Part shown: piece after piece, positions 55,442-64,000 of the stretch
How positions within the stretch are numbered: the stretch's first letter is position 1
Layout: each line of letters begins with the position of its first letter
From: CABYIR01 sp038103905
GTDB lineage: Bacteria; Pseudomonadota; Alphaproteobacteria; Pelagibacterales; AG-422-B15
DNA length: 64,000 bases
Assembly (NCBI GenBank): GCA_038103905.1
Contig: JAYNZW010000005.1
Coordinates: 39,448-103,447 of the forward strand
Reading direction: 5' to 3'
Made by a program: the position numbers and the translations under genes
The notes under the pieces: generated by a model
What the model was told of the DNA's origin: nothing
The model's database searches: none
What the model saw: only the letters and a program-made list of their open reading frames with translations

Positions 55442-56497
55442 TTGAATATGAAATTTTATATTCAACCACTGTTCTCAAACAATCACCCTAATGAATCAAT
55501 CGTCAAGACCTTAGGTTCATCTGATCATCAGTTTTCTTCTATAAGAGTCATTTATAAAAAAAACGAAACTATAAAAAATTATATAATAACTTTAAGTGAA
55601 GTTTTCAAATTTCCAAAAACTCAAAAAGAACAGATTTTAAAACAAATTAAAAATATTGAAGCGCCACGAAAAAAAATTGCTGGCTTGAGTTTTAGTAAGC
55701 CGTTAGTAATGGGTATTCTAAATGTAACTCCAGATAGTTTTTCAGATGGTGGACTATATTCATCATATAAAAATGCAATTGATCATTTTAACAAAATGGT
55801 AAAATACGAAGCTGATTTAATTGACATTGGGGGAGAATCAACAAGACCAGGAGCAAAGACTGTAAAAGCAAAAGAAGAATTAAAAAGAGTCATGCCTATA
55901 CTTAAAAATATTTCCAATTTAAAAAAGAAAGTTCCAATTTCTCTTGATACCAGAAAACCAGAAGTTATGAAAAAAGGATTAAATGAAGGAGTTAAAATAA
56001 TCAATGATGTATCTGGACTAAGGTATAGTAAGGATACGATCCCACTACTAAAGAAAACAAAATCTCCAATAATTATAATGCATTCAATAAGCACTCCAAA
56101 ACTCATGCAAAGGAGAATTAATTACAAAAATGTATTAATAGAAACGTATGATTATCTAGAAAAAAAAATTATTGAGTGTGAAAAAAATGGTATTAAACGG
56201 TCGCAGATTATCATTGATCCTGGAATTGGCTTTGGTAAAAATTTGAAACAAAATTTGAACCTCATCAAAAATATATCTTTGTTTCATTCTCTAGGTGTAG
56301 CCATACTACTTGGAGTCTCAAGAAAAAGTTTTATTAGTAAGATTTCAAAAAATACACTAGAAAATGAAAGGCTTGGTGGATCAATTTCGTCAGTAATATT
56401 TGGCTTAAGTCAAGGCGTTCAAATATTTAGAGTCCATGATGTAATGGAAACAAAACAAGCAATAGATGTTTATAATCAAATTAAAAATACGCGATGA
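55442..56497 (+). CDS. folP: Dihydropteroate synthase
   Basis: A 351-residue protein. Core signatures are VMGILNVTPDSFSDGG, DIGGESTRPGA, SLDTRKPEVM, INDVSGLRY, DPGIGFGKN and GVSRKSFI. About 75 additional N-terminal residues precede the TIM barrel, without recognisable domain; similar extended DHPS exist in alphaproteobacteria. It makes 7,8-dihydropteroate from p-aminobenzoate. It overlaps glmM by 4 bp. Confidence 0.93.
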   Translation: MNMKFYIQPLFSNNHPNESIVKTLGSSDHQFSSIRVIYKKNETIKNYIITLSEVFKFPKTQKEQILKQIKNIEAPRKKIAGLSFSKPLVMGILNVTPDSFSDGGLYSSYKNAIDHFNKMVKYEADLIDIGGESTRPGAKTVKAKEELKRVMPILKNISNLKKKVPISLDTRKPEVMKKGLNEGVKIINDVSGLRYSKDTIPLLKKTKSPIIIMHSISTPKLMQRRINYKNVLIETYDYLEKKIIECEKNGIKRSQIIIDPGIGFGKNLKQNLNLIKNISLFHSLGVAILLGVSRKSFISKISKNTLENERLGGSISSVIFGLSQGVQIFRVHDVMETKQAIDVYNQIKNTR

Positions 56498-57834
56498 AAA
56501 AATTTTTTGGGACAGACGGAATAAGAGATAGAGCTAATAGTTCTAAGTTAAATGGAAATACACTTATGCTTTTAGGAATGGCACTTGGTGATCATTTCAG
56601 GGATGGTGAACACAGGCATAGAGTAGTCATTGGAAAAGATACCAGACTGTCTGGTTACATGATAGAGCAAGCAGTTACTGCTGGATTACTTTCTATGGGG
56701 ATGGATGTGTTTCTATTAGGTCCAATACCAACACCCGGTGTTTCTCTAGTGACTAAGTCAATGAGGGCTGATATTGGAATCATGATTACGGCGTCACATA
56801 ATAAATTTCATGACAATGGGTTAAAAATTTTTGATAAATTTGGAAATAAGTTATCTGACAAGGTTGAAATGGAAATTGAAAACTTGATGAATAAAGAAAT
56901 TGAAAAAAAGCTTGCTGAACCCGAGCTAATTGGAAGAGCAAAAAGACTGGAAGATGCTAACGCTAGATATATTGAATTTGTAAAAAATACATTTCCTAAG
57001 CGCAAGTCGTTAGAAGGGTTAAAAGTTGTTATTGATTGTGCTAATGGTGCGTCATATATTTCTGCTCCAACTATTCTGTATGAACTAGGGGCTGAAGTAG
57101 TAAAAATTGGTGTCAATCCAGATGGGTTTAATATTAATAAGGAATGTGGGTCGACTGACACATCAATGCTTGTTCATACAGTATTGAAAGAAAAAGCAGA
57201 TATTGGATTTGCTTTGGATGGCGATGGCGATCGACTAATAGTTTGCGATGAAAATGGAAAAATTGTTGATGGAGATCAAATACTTGGCCTACTCGCACTA
57301 TCTATGAAGGCAGAAAATAATCTTAGAGAAGATACTGTTGTTGTTACAGATATGTCTAACCTCGGTCTCGAAAAAAAACTAAATGAACATTCAATTAAAC
57401 TGTTACGTACCTCAGTTGGTGATAGATACATTAAAGAAGAAATCATAAAAAATAACCTGAGCTTAGGCGGTGAACAGTCAGGACATATTATAATGAAGGA
57501 TTATGGATCATCAGGCGATGGAATGGTGACTGCTTTGAAGATATTATCTATATTAAATGACAGCAAAGAAGTGTCGAGCAAAGTTTTAGATGTTTTTAAA
57601 CCGGTTCCACAAAAACTTCTTAATTTTAATATAAGCGATGGCAAGGTACTTGAAAAAAAAGAAACAAAAACTCTAATTGAGAGTTATAAACAAGAATTAT
57701 CGTCTGATGGAAGAATATTTGAGAGAATGTCTGGAACAGAGCCAGTTTTAAGGGTAATGATAGAATGTAATAACCCAGAAAAATTGGATCATATTGAAAA
57801 ACAGATATCATCTTATTTTTCAAAATTTAATTAG
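56494..57834 (+). CDS. glmM: Phosphoglucosamine mutase
   Basis: A 446-residue alpha-D-phosphohexomutase. KKFFGTDGIRDRAN start, active phosphoserine loop ITASHNKFHDNG, metal loop DGDGDR, sugar-binding GGEQSGHII, and C-terminal phosphate-binding MSGTEPVLRVM. Converts glucosamine-6-P to glucosamine-1-P for UDP-GlcNAc, the precursor of peptidoglycan, LPS and the sugars of the first locus. folP-glmM after ftsH is a common order in proteobacteria. Confidence 0.96.
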   Translation: MKKFFGTDGIRDRANSSKLNGNTLMLLGMALGDHFRDGEHRHRVVIGKDTRLSGYMIEQAVTAGLLSMGMDVFLLGPIPTPGVSLVTKSMRADIGIMITASHNKFHDNGLKIFDKFGNKLSDKVEMEIENLMNKEIEKKLAEPELIGRAKRLEDANARYIEFVKNTFPKRKSLEGLKVVIDCANGASYISAPTILYELGAEVVKIGVNPDGFNINKECGSTDTSMLVHTVLKEKADIGFALDGDGDRLIVCDENGKIVDGDQILGLLALSMKAENNLREDTVVVTDMSNLGLEKKLNEHSIKLLRTSVGDRYIKEEIIKNNLSLGGEQSGHIIMKDYGSSGDGMVTALKILSILNDSKEVSSKVLDVFKPVPQKLLNFNISDGKVLEKKETKTLIESYKQELSSDGRIFERMSGTEPVLRVMIECNNPEKLDHIEKQISSYFSKFN

Positions 57835-57848
57835 GAAAGTATTTTATC

Positions 57849-59135
57849 ATGACTGGAGTTGTTGTCATTGGGTCACAATGGGGCGATGAGGGAAAAGGAA
57901 AAATTGTTGACTGGCTATCCAGCCAAGCAGATGTTGTTATCCGATTTCAAGGAGGACATAACGCAGGTCATACACTGGTTATTGAAAATGAAACATATAA
58001 ATTAAATATTTTACCATCTGGAATCTTAAGAAACGAAAAAAAATCAATCATTGGCAACGGAGTTGTACTAGACCTAAGTTCACTAATAAATGAAATAAAT
58101 AAACTAAAGGAAAGAGGTGTGAAAATATCTCCTGAAAATTTATATATTTCTGATCGAGCTACAATCATATTACCTCTTCATCAGCACCTTGATGAATTAA
58201 GAGAAAATAATAATTTAATTAAGATTGGTACTACAAAAAGAGGCATCGGACCAGCCTATGAAGATAAAGTAGCGAGAAGAGCATTACGACTGTGCGATCT
58301 ATTTGATAAATCAAAATTATTAAATAAAGTTGAAATTCTTTTAAATCATCATAACGCACTGCTAAGAGGATTTAATAAAGAAGAATATGACGTAAATAGC
58401 GTTGTTGCTGAAATATACGAGTTAGGGCAAAAAGTAAAACCATACGTAAAATCTATAAATGATATATCCAATGACATTGATAATGAAGAGCAACATATTT
58501 TGTTTGAAGGTGCTCAAGGATTTTTACTTGATATAGATCATGGAACGTATCCTTATGTTACTTCTTCAAATGTTCATGCAAGCTATGCTTCAATTGGTAG
58601 CGGCTTAAGCCCCAAACTTATTAACCATGTTCTTGGAATTACAAAAGCTTATACCACTAGAGTTGGAAATGGACCTTTTCCAACAGAGCAAGATAATGAG
58701 ATAGGCAATAAATTAGGTGAGATAGGACATGAGTTTGGAACTGTTACTGCTCGCAAAAGGAGATGTGGCTGGTTTGATGCTATCCTCGTAAAACAAGCTT
58801 TGATCCAATCAGGTGTAACAGGCATTGCTCTAACTAAGATAGATGTTTTAGACAGTTTTGATGAAATAAAAATTTGCGTTGGATACAAGCTTGGAGATCA
58901 GCAATTAGACTATTTTCCAAGTTCTGAGGATGACCAATTAAATGTTGAGCCTATATATGAAACCTTTGAAGGCTGGAAGACTCAAACAACTGGCATCAAT
59001 AGTTTTGAGGAACTGCCGCCACTCGCTAAAAAATATATAAATCGTATTGTTGAATTAACAGAAACAAAAGTTGACTTAATATCTACAAGCCCAAAAAGGG
59101 AAGATACTATTCTAATAAACAAATTATTTGATTAG
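57849..59135 (+). CDS. purA: Adenylosuccinate synthetase
   Basis: A 428-residue GTP-dependent enzyme: VVIGSQWGDEGKGKIVDWLS, GGHNAGHTLV, TTKRGIGPAYEDK, FEGAQGFLLDIDHGTYPYVTSSN, and GNGPFPTE. Catalyses the first step from IMP to AMP. It lies 14 bp after glmM and converges with rpoH, overlapping its end by 4 bp. Confidence 0.96.
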   Translation: MTGVVVIGSQWGDEGKGKIVDWLSSQADVVIRFQGGHNAGHTLVIENETYKLNILPSGILRNEKKSIIGNGVVLDLSSLINEINKLKERGVKISPENLYISDRATIILPLHQHLDELRENNNLIKIGTTKRGIGPAYEDKVARRALRLCDLFDKSKLLNKVEILLNHHNALLRGFNKEEYDVNSVVAEIYELGQKVKPYVKSINDISNDIDNEEQHILFEGAQGFLLDIDHGTYPYVTSSNVHASYASIGSGLSPKLINHVLGITKAYTTRVGNGPFPTEQDNEIGNKLGEIGHEFGTVTARKRRCGWFDAILVKQALIQSGVTGIALTKIDVLDSFDEIKICVGYKLGDQQLDYFPSSEDDQLNVEPIYETFEGWKTQTTGINSFEELPPLAKKYINRIVELTETKVDLISTSPKREDTILINKLFD

Positions 59136-60019
59136 GCCGGAATTAGTTTAGTTTCCTTAGCTAAATTCATCATTTCCAATTGAAGCTTTTCAAAAGCTCT
59201 TTCTTCAATTTGCCGGATTCTTTCTCTACTTATTTTATATTCCTTACTTAATTCTTCGAGTGTCTTAGGTTCTTCTGATAGTTTTCTCAATTGTATTATA
59301 TTTTTTTCTCGCTCATTAAGTACATTAATTGCTTTTGCGAGAAGCATTTTTCTTTTATTAATCTCTTCTTTTTCAGCAATTTTAATTTCATGATCAGCAT
59401 CTTCATCAACAAGCCATTCTTGCCATTCTTCATCGCTCTCAGCACTCACAATTGAGTTAAGTGAGTAATCATTTCCAGAAATTCTGCCTTCCATTTCTGT
59501 TACTTCTTTTTCAGAAACATTGAGACGTTCAGAAATTTCTTTAACTTGATGAGGCTTAAGATTTCCATCGCTATAATCGCTCAGTTGATTTTTAATTTTT
59601 TTTAAATTAAAAAAAAGTTTTTTTTGAGCTGCAGTTGTTCCAATTTTTACGAGACTCCATGATTTTAAAACATATTCTTGAATAGCCGCTCTTATCCACC
59701 ACATAGCATATGTTGCAAGTCTAAATCCCTTATCAGGGTCATATTTTTTAACCGCTTGCATCAGACCAATATTTCCCTCAGAAATTAATTCCGTAATTGG
59801 AAGTCCGTATCCTCTATAACCCATTGCAATTCTAGCAACTAACCTTAAGTGACTGGTGACTAATGTATGTGCGGCCTTGGTATCACCTTCATTTCTCCAT
59901 TTATTAGCAAGAGAAACTTCCTGTTTTTCTGTGAGCATTGGAAATTTCTTAATCTGCTGTAGGTAGTGAGCTAAGCTTCCTTCGTTCGAAAGTACTGGTA
60001 AGGTATTTTTTTCAGTCAT
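59132..60019 (-). CDS. rpoH: RNA polymerase sigma-32 factor RpoH
   Basis: A 295-residue group 3 sigma factor. Region 2: HLRLVARIAMGYRGYGLPIT with ISEGNIGLMQAVKKYDPDKG and FRLATYAMWWIRAAIQEYVL; the RpoH box QKKLFFNL is present; region 4: LSKEYKISRERIRQIEERAF. It drives heat-shock genes. Its turnover by FtsH, also in this window, is known in E. coli. The hsp20 gene here is a likely target. It is 24 bp after rluD on the same strand. Confidence 0.95.
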   Translation of the reverse strand: MTEKNTLPVLSNEGSLAHYLQQIKKFPMLTEKQEVSLANKWRNEGDTKAAHTLVTSHLRLVARIAMGYRGYGLPITELISEGNIGLMQAVKKYDPDKGFRLATYAMWWIRAAIQEYVLKSWSLVKIGTTAAQKKLFFNLKKIKNQLSDYSDGNLKPHQVKEISERLNVSEKEVTEMEGRISGNDYSLNSIVSAESDEEWQEWLVDEDADHEIKIAEKEEINKRKMLLAKAINVLNEREKNIIQLRKLSEEPKTLEELSKEYKISRERIRQIEERAFEKLQLEMMNLAKETKLIPA

Positions 60020-60043
60020 GTATAATATATGGTCTTTTTGATC

Positions 60044-61036
60044 TTACTTTTCAATGCCTTGTTTTTTAATAGAATCAATCAAATTTCTCAAGTTTTTAGG
60101 GATATCACATTGATAAACATGCTTTTTTTTTGTTTTCGGATGTATAAAACCAAGGGTTTGAGCATGGAGACATTGGCCATCTAAACTATTAATAATTTCA
60201 ATTGTTTGTTCATGTAGGTATTTGGTTTTATTTTTGGGAGTTCTTCCATAGACCTTATCACCCACTATGGGATTGCCATTTTCACTCAAATGAACTCTAA
60301 TTTGATGTGTTCTTCCAGTTTCTAATTTACAGAGCAATAAACTAGCTACAGTATTTCCTTTGGTATCCTGGAGGGTTTCAATAGTTTTATAATGAGTAAT
60401 TGCATTCTTCCCTTTTATATTGGATGACATCATTTTTTTTCTATTTCGATTACTTCTTGACAATAGGCTCTCTATTTTTCCTTTTTTTGGAGTTACCTTC
60501 CCCCATACGAGGGCAACATACTCTCTATCAATAGTATGATCTGAGAATTGTTTTGAAAGCTTCATGTGAGTAAAATTATCCTTTGCAACAACAATTAAGC
60601 CGCTCGTATTTTTATCAATTCTATGAACTATGCCAGGCCTTTCATTATTGCCAATATCAGATAGCTCTCCATTTGAATGATGAACGATTGCATGTACTAG
60701 AGTTCCTGTCCTGTTTCCTGCACCAGGATGAACTACTAGCCCAGAAGGTTTATTTATTACAATTAAATTATTATCTTCATGTACAATGTTAAGTTTAATA
60801 TTTTCACCAACTATTTTTGTAGTGTTTGTTTCAATATTATTTATTAAAATCTTGTCGTTTAACGTAATTTTATAATCTGGTTCACTTGGCTTGCCATTGA
60901 CTAATACTTTTTTTTCCAAAATTAATTGCTTAATTTTAGATCTACTTTTATTTGATGATTTTAAGCTTATATATTTATCTAATCTTTCACCAATCAAGTC
61001 ATTTACATTTAGTTCAATATGAGGCATTTTATTCAT
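60044..61036 (-). CDS. rluD: 23S rRNA pseudouridine synthase RluD
   Basis: A 330-residue RluA-family synthase with N-terminal S4 domain (GERLDKYISLKSSNKSRSKIKQLI) and catalytic aspartate in GIVHRIDKNTSGLIVVAKD, then LETGRTHQIRVHL. Modifies U1911/1915/1917 of 23S rRNA by analogy. The start is 61036 or, more likely by homology, the ATG at 61027. Its start abuts that of the divergent membrane-protein gene, so each promoter must lie in the other gene. Confidence 0.93.
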   Translation of the reverse strand: MNKMPHIELNVNDLIGERLDKYISLKSSNKSRSKIKQLILEKKVLVNGKPSEPDYKITLNDKILINNIETNTTKIVGENIKLNIVHEDNNLIVINKPSGLVVHPGAGNRTGTLVHAIVHHSNGELSDIGNNERPGIVHRIDKNTSGLIVVAKDNFTHMKLSKQFSDHTIDREYVALVWGKVTPKKGKIESLLSRSNRNRKKMMSSNIKGKNAITHYKTIETLQDTKGNTVASLLLCKLETGRTHQIRVHLSENGNPIVGDKVYGRTPKNKTKYLHEQTIEIINSLDGQCLHAQTLGFIHPKTKKKHVYQCDIPKNLRNLIDSIKKQGIEK

Positions 61037-61348
61037 ATGCAGGATAATCCAAAATATTTAAGGTCTTTAAAAGTTGCTGTTATTACCATGGGTATTTTAA
61101 TTATCTTGGGTATTATCGTTATTGTATCAACAATTATTTATAGAATATCATCTCCGGATTATAACTTAAGCTCAGAAAATAGAGAATTAAATATACAATT
61201 AAATATACCTAATACTGCAGAAATAATATCGGTAAACTCTAATAGAAAAGCTGTTACTATTTTCTATAAACTAGATGATGAAAAGTTCATCAAAATATTA
61301 GACTTAGAAAATGGAAAATTAATAAAAAAAATTAAGCTTGAATTTTAG
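61037..61348 (+). CDS. Single-span membrane protein, DUF6476-like
   Basis: A 103-residue protein (from the ATG at 61037; a start at 61019 would add six residues). One hydrophobic helix (about residues 14-36) is followed by a small extracytoplasmic domain of beta-rich sequence. A DUF6476 gene divergent from rluD is common in alphaproteobacteria, which is the basis of the call. Its function is unknown. It converges with the GMC oxidoreductase and overlaps its end by 4 bp. Confidence 0.6.
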   Translation: MQDNPKYLRSLKVAVITMGILIILGIIVIVSTIIYRISSPDYNLSSENRELNIQLNIPNTAEIISVNSNRKAVTIFYKLDDEKFIKILDLENGKLIKKIKLEF

Positions 61349-62976
61349 CTTGCCTTATAAAATTCTACATTAAATTTTTCAGCAGTAACTTTACTTTGTA
61401 TCAAATCTGATGCTTTTTCAGCTATCATCACTGTTGTTGCATTCAAATTTCCTGAAACTATATTTGGCATTATTGATGCATCAACTACTCTAAGGTTTTC
61501 TATGCCATATACTTTGAGATTTTCATCGACGACTGCCATTTCATCATTACCCATTTTGCAAGTGCATGATGGATGGTAAGCTGTATCTCCTTTTGATCTT
61601 ATGAAGCTATTTAAACCTTCAATACTGTCTAAATTATCTCCTGGGGCAATTTCTTTTCCTCGATAATCATCAAAAGGCTTTTGATGAAAAATATCTCGAG
61701 CAATTCTTATTCCTTCCCTCATTTCATTGAGATCATGTTCAGTTTGCATATAATTGAATTGAATTCTGGGTGCGTCATCAGGATTTGATGACTTGAGTTT
61801 TACAAATCCTCTACTAGTTGGTCTCATGGGACCTACATGAGCTTGAAATGCATGACACGTAGGATTTTTACGACCATGATCAATTACAAGAGAAGGAAAG
61901 AAATGATACTGCATATTTGGATAGTCAACCATCTCATTTGTTCTCACAAATCCACCAATTTCTAAATTTGAGTGAGCAGCAATCCCACTTTTAAATAAAA
62001 ACCAGCGTAGACCAATAAGTGTCATATTAATTGGATTAAATGAGCTATAGAGTGTAACAGGCTTAGTACATTCGTATTGAACATATGTTTCGAGATGATC
62101 CTGTAGATTCTCACCTACACCATTTAAAATTGAAGCTGGTTTTATATCATGTTTTTTTAATTCTTCTTCAGGTCCTACTCCTGAAAGCATCAAAATTTGA
62201 GGTGAATTTATTGCACCGGCCGATAAAATAACTTCTTTATCAGCAAAGATTTTTTTTAATTTATTCTTTTGTTTAATTTCGACTCCTATAGCAGCTGAGT
62301 TTTCTATGATGATTTTATTAACTTGGATATTTGTAATGAGAGTCAGGTTTTTTCGTTGTTTGATAGGATGCAAATAAGTAACACTTGTACTCTGACGTTT
62401 TCCATTAAAAATTGTTGTATCCATTAATCCGAAGCCTTCTTGTTTATAGCCATTCATATCATTATTGATTTCATAGCCAGCTTCTGCTGCTGCCTCAAGA
62501 TAAACTTTAGATAGCACATTCCCATTTTCTGTTCTTGATAATTTTAGTGGGCCATCAGCATTTCTATATTCCGAATCTAATCCACTAATAGACTCAGATT
62601 TTTTAAAATAAGGTAAAACACTCTCGTAATTCCAGTTATTCAGTCCAAGCTGACCCCAATTTTCAAAATCCATTGCGTTTCCTCGGACATGCACCATACC
62701 ATTATGAGATGAACATCCTCCCAACATCTTACCTCGTGGACAGAACATTCTTCTATTATTCATGAATGGTTCTGGTTCAGTTTCATAAAGATAGTTATAT
62801 TTTGGATCATGCATTGTATATAATAGCGCCGATGGCATTGCAGTTTTCCAAGTTTTATCACTAGGTCCAGCTTCAAGTAATAAAATATTATTATTTGAAT
62901 CTTCTGATAATCTATTTGCTAATACGCATCCAGCCGAACCAGCTCCAATAATTATGTAATCGTAATTGTTTTGCAT
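61345..62976 (-). CDS. GMC-family FAD-dependent oxidoreductase, choline dehydrogenase-like
   Basis: A 543-residue flavoprotein. FAD-binding YDYIIIGAGSAGCVLANRLSE at the start, GMC signature 1 RGKMLGGCSSHNGMVHVRG, signature 2 GAINSPQILMLSGVGP, and C-terminal DTAYHPSCTCKMG with catalytic His and VSGNLNATTVMIAEKA. Members oxidise choline or other alcohols. No betaine genes are adjacent, so the substrate is open. It faces away from the EamA transporter gene. Confidence 0.9.
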   Translation of the reverse strand: MQNNYDYIIIGAGSAGCVLANRLSEDSNNNILLLEAGPSDKTWKTAMPSALLYTMHDPKYNYLYETEPEPFMNNRRMFCPRGKMLGGCSSHNGMVHVRGNAMDFENWGQLGLNNWNYESVLPYFKKSESISGLDSEYRNADGPLKLSRTENGNVLSKVYLEAAAEAGYEINNDMNGYKQEGFGLMDTTIFNGKRQSTSVTYLHPIKQRKNLTLITNIQVNKIIIENSAAIGVEIKQKNKLKKIFADKEVILSAGAINSPQILMLSGVGPEEELKKHDIKPASILNGVGENLQDHLETYVQYECTKPVTLYSSFNPINMTLIGLRWFLFKSGIAAHSNLEIGGFVRTNEMVDYPNMQYHFFPSLVIDHGRKNPTCHAFQAHVGPMRPTSRGFVKLKSSNPDDAPRIQFNYMQTEHDLNEMREGIRIARDIFHQKPFDDYRGKEIAPGDNLDSIEGLNSFIRSKGDTAYHPSCTCKMGNDEMAVVDENLKVYGIENLRVVDASIMPNIVSGNLNATTVMIAEKASDLIQSKVTAEKFNVEFYKAS

Positions 62977-63021
62977 AAGTAGTTTTTTCTAAGTAATGTA
63001 ATTACTATACAATATAGTTAG

Positions 63022-63918
63022 ATGCTAAAAAAATTAAATCCAAATTTTGCAATTATATTATCAACTGTCCTATGGGGAACTTGGTGGCTCCCTTTACGAC
63101 TTTTGAACGAATATGCGAATAATAATGCTATTCCACTATTTTTAAGTTTTATGATAGCTGGATTATTTCTATTAGTTTTTTCATTGCAAAATATTCATCT
63201 ATTTACAAAAAAAAATATAATTTTAACTGTTATTGCTGCTGCGTTTGGAGCGGCGGCAATGTGTTTATATAATGAAGGCCTTTTGCGTGGGAATGTTGCA
63301 AGAATTCTAATATTTTTTTATCTGACAGCTGTTTGGTCTACAATTATAGAAATTGTGTTTTTAAGAACTCCAATAACAGTTTTTCGTTTTTTATCTATTG
63401 CAGCAGGTTTCACTGGTTTATTCATTATTACCGGCTTTGATCAAGGACATTTTTTACCACAATCTATTGCTGACCTTTTTGGGATTATTGCTGGCTTAAT
63501 GTGGTCAATCTGTGCAACCTTAATCAGAATTAATAAAGACCTTGATGTCAATTTTGGAACTTCTATTTTTATCTTAATCGGGGGTCTTTTTGTGGTCCTT
63601 GCGACTTATTTACCCGATGGCCAAGTTTTATCAGGGTATAATAGCGAAGTTTTCTCTGAAACAATTTTTATAGTTTTAATTTTTGCTTTTATTTGGCTAC
63701 TACCAGGTTACTGGCTAGTGACATATGGACAAGATCAGGTTGATCCTGGAAGAGCTGGAATTTTATTAATGTTTGAAGTTGTAATTGGAATTGCATCAGC
63801 CTACTTGCTAGCAAATGAAGTTATCACTGTAAGAGAATTCTTAGGGGCATTATTTGTGATGAGCGCCCCTCTAATTGAAATTTATCTAGGAAATAAGTCA
63901 ATTGAATCAACAAGTTAA
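63022..63918 (+). CDS. EamA-family (DMT) transporter
   Basis: A 298-residue membrane protein with ten predicted helices arranged as two EamA repeats (roughly residues 10-140 and 150-290). The start is LNPNFAIILSTVLWGTWWLPLRLL, typical of the family's first helix. The gene diverges from the GMC oxidoreductase with 45 bp between starts. EamA proteins export metabolites or import nutrients; the substrate is unknown. Confidence 0.85.
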   Translation: MLKKLNPNFAIILSTVLWGTWWLPLRLLNEYANNNAIPLFLSFMIAGLFLLVFSLQNIHLFTKKNIILTVIAAAFGAAAMCLYNEGLLRGNVARILIFFYLTAVWSTIIEIVFLRTPITVFRFLSIAAGFTGLFIITGFDQGHFLPQSIADLFGIIAGLMWSICATLIRINKDLDVNFGTSIFILIGGLFVVLATYLPDGQVLSGYNSEVFSETIFIVLIFAFIWLLPGYWLVTYGQDQVDPGRAGILLMFEVVIGIASAYLLANEVITVREFLGALFVMSAPLIEIYLGNKSIESTS

Positions 63919-64000
63919 TTGATGAAAAATAAATTAGTGAATAAGCTATATTTGGGGTAGATCCTCGGCTTTATATATGTTTGAATAATTTCATTAATAA

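Noticed and set aside
1..64000. CRISPR arrays, insertion sequences, prophage or attachment sites
   Set aside because: No regularly spaced repeats, transposase, integrase or phage structural genes were seen.
63919..64000. Possible gene start at the right edge
   Set aside because: The ATG at 63922 runs into a TAG after 12 codons; no coding feature can be supported.

Overview
The window is AT-rich, tightly packed DNA of an alphaproteobacterium, most likely a small-genome marine one of the SAR11 or HIMB59 kind. The lineage call rests on gene content and order: a proton-translocating transhydrogenase split into pntAA, pntAB and pntB behind a tiny aa3-type oxidase subunit IV gene, a DUF1013/TrcR regulator, HisN, RpoH, a DUF4164-like plus ZapA pair, and tol-pal joined to tilS-ftsH-folP-glmM. 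A 10-N gap at 16468-16477 shows this is a draft assembly, so single-base errors and joins must be kept in mind.

Positions 1-21637 hold a surface polysaccharide (O-antigen or capsule-like) locus. After a partial metallo-beta-lactamase-fold gene on the minus strand, about 17 genes run head to tail on the plus strand. They encode a GT-C-like membrane protein, nucleotide-sugar enzymes (LegB-like dehydratase, nucleotidyltransferase, short-chain reductase, UDP-GlcNAc 2-epimerase, UDP-HexNAc dehydrogenase), glycosyltransferases, two methyltransferases, an amidotransferase, two Gfo/Idh/MocA oxidoreductases (one fused to an MDR domain), a heparinase-like lyase, a WecA-type initiating transferase, a Wzz-like regulator and a Wzy/WaaL-like membrane protein. 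No Wzx flippase is seen, so the locus probably continues upstream.

Positions 21639-37131 are mixed housekeeping: rhodanese TrhO, AlkA, an SCP2 protein, a SET-domain protein, HisN, a DUF1329 gene broken by an amber codon, tRNA-Val, a small basic ORF coupled to rpmJ, three hydrolases, the pnt operon, rpsU (with an AUA in the start position), purEK, DUF1013, a quinone oxidoreductase, a small heat-shock protein and rpmE.

Positions 37121-43727 are a compact minus-strand operon of central carbon metabolism, tkt-gap-pgk-fba, followed by efp and a SuhB-type phosphatase. From 43881 a long plus-strand run carries cell-division, folate, envelope and cell-wall precursor genes: DUF4164-like, zapA, fthC, ymdB-like, yebC (ochre-interrupted), an Hjc-like PDDEXK nuclease, tolQRAB-pal-cpoB, tilS, ftsH, folP, glmM, purA. 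The end holds rpoH and rluD (minus), a DUF6476-like membrane protein, a GMC oxidoreductase and an EamA transporter.

The points most worth a second look are the Hjc-like nuclease sitting where ruvC-ruvA-ruvB usually lie between yebC and tolQ, three single-codon lesions in otherwise intact genes (yebC, the DUF1329 gene, rpsU), and a 31-bp tandem duplication that copies a stop/start junction together with a hairpin over the start codon.
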